A stretch of DNA of 64,000 nt from JASHPR01 sp963842355 (lineage in GTDB: Bacteria > Actinomycetota > Actinomycetes > Streptosporangiales > Streptosporangiaceae), in assembly GCA_963842355.1 (NCBI GenBank), contig CAWJGC010000004.1:868001-932000 (forward strand), read 5' to 3'. Of the stretch, positions 63,560 to 64,000 are shown in pieces (position 1 is the first letter of the stretch; the number at the start of each line of letters is the position of its first letter). The notes below the pieces were generated by a model. The model had not been told where the DNA came from and searched no databases. It was given only the letters and a program-made list of their open reading frames with translations. Both the position numbers and the translations under genes were made by a program.

Positions 63560-64000
63560 CACGGCCCGCGCCTCCGGCAGCCTGGATGGTGGCCTGCATC
63601 GTGTGCAGCATGGCCTCAGTCGGCAATGCTGTCCCGTCCTGAACAGCACTCCTGAAGGCGGCCGCGTGCGCGCGATGGCCCTTGTCCTGCCTCCCTTTCC
63701 ACAGTGTCTTGCCGTCAGCCTCGGCCGAGCGGAAATCGTTTATGACGAGCCGGTGCGACCCGGCGGAGACCTCGATCCACTCCTTGCCCGCCGTCGGCGC
63801 CACGCTGCCGTACGCGACGGTCGCGAGCGATCCGTCTTTGAAGCGCATGACCACGGCGACGTCGTCACCCGGCTGCACGTCGGCACCTCCGACGCCCAGG
63901 AGACAGGTCACCTCGTATATCTCGGCGCCGACTAGGGCCTGGGCCGTGTCCACGAAGTGGCAGACCTCGCCGAGCAGGCGACCACCCTGACGGCGGTCGC
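63552..64000 (-). CDS. Gfo/Idh/MocA oxidoreductase C-terminal part (runs off window)
   Basis: The frame at the right edge reads GGRLLGEVCHFVDTAQALVG, MRFKDGSLATVAYGS, and GRQDKGHRAHAAAFRSAVQD, the C-terminal domain of Gfo/Idh/MocA proteins. It has no visible start within the window. Such enzymes oxidise or epimerise nucleotide sugars or inositols, fitting the glycan locus. It is the upstream gene of the methyltransferase-GT4-GT4 operon. Confidence 0.8.
   Translation of the reverse strand, partial: DRRQGGRLLGEVCHFVDTAQALVGAEIYEVTCLLGVGGADVQPGDDVAVVMRFKDGSLATVAYGSVAPTAGKEWIEVSAGSHRLVINDFRSAEADGKTLWKGRQDKGHRAHAAAFRSAVQDGTALPTEAMLHTMQATIQAAGGAGRDG

Noticed and set aside
1..64000. CRISPR arrays, rRNA operons or retron/DGR-type template repeats
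   Set aside because: No regularly spaced short repeats, rRNA segments or template/variable repeat pairs with a reverse transcriptase were seen in reading both strands.

Overview
The window is high-GC DNA from an actinobacterium. The evidence is the combination of XRE/DUF5753 plus DUF397 regulator pairs, a mycothiol-dependent (TIGR03083-like) enzyme, DUF1707 and DUF6458-like small proteins, an ECF42 sigma factor with its DGPF partner, and many GTG/TTG starts. It is accessory, rearranged DNA: about a third of recognisable genes are truncated, frameshifted or interrupted. Some frameshifts may be sequencing indels, but paired truncations at junctions and bounded insertions show real remodelling.

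Region 1 (1-10.5 kb): an acyltransferase/acyl-CoA-dehydrogenase-like pair entering from the left, a NUDIX hydrolase, an SDH_sah/ClpP-like serine protease followed by a 52-residue Cys protein, then an IS1634-family element (13-bp terminal inverted repeats) sitting between two copies of a 203-204 bp target duplication. Its transposase is itself split by a large-serine-recombinase element. The right-hand target gene is a repeat-rich membrane protein.

Region 2 (10.7-31.9 kb): small membrane and zinc-ribbon proteins, a hydrolase behind a TetR-type operator, three VapBC-type toxin-antitoxin modules, an ECF42/DGPF/MFS group, and a long row of broken genes (SEC-C protein, APC permease, mycothiol-dependent enzyme, amidase). 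Two collinear homologous stretches (about 13.3-17.0 kb and 23.5-31.5 kb) suggest an old segmental duplication of which the left copy has decayed.

Region 3 (31.9-40 kb): an Fe(II)/2-oxoglutarate dioxygenase, a NUDIX hydrolase, a zinc-ribbon XRE regulator, a shikimate-dehydrogenase-like protein, a divergent HATPase / XRE-DUF397 pair with palindromic operators, and a VIT1-type transporter gene interrupted by an IS701-family element with a clear target duplication.

Region 4 (40-64 kb): a surface-glycan locus. It has GDP-mannose 4,6-dehydratase and a close paralogue, several GT4 and CgeB-like glycosyltransferases, FkbM and class I methyltransferases, a flippase, polymerase-like membrane proteins, an MBL-Rieske fusion and a Gfo/Idh/MocA oxidoreductase leaving the window. 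It is interrupted by phage structural remnants and a 2.4-kb insertion sequence with 21-bp inverted repeats, and holds fragments of sugar enzymes and a decayed paralogue of one of its own glycosyltransferases. The GMD pair suggests a deoxyhexose (perhaps D-rhamnose) in the product. No rRNA, complete tRNA or CRISPR array was seen.
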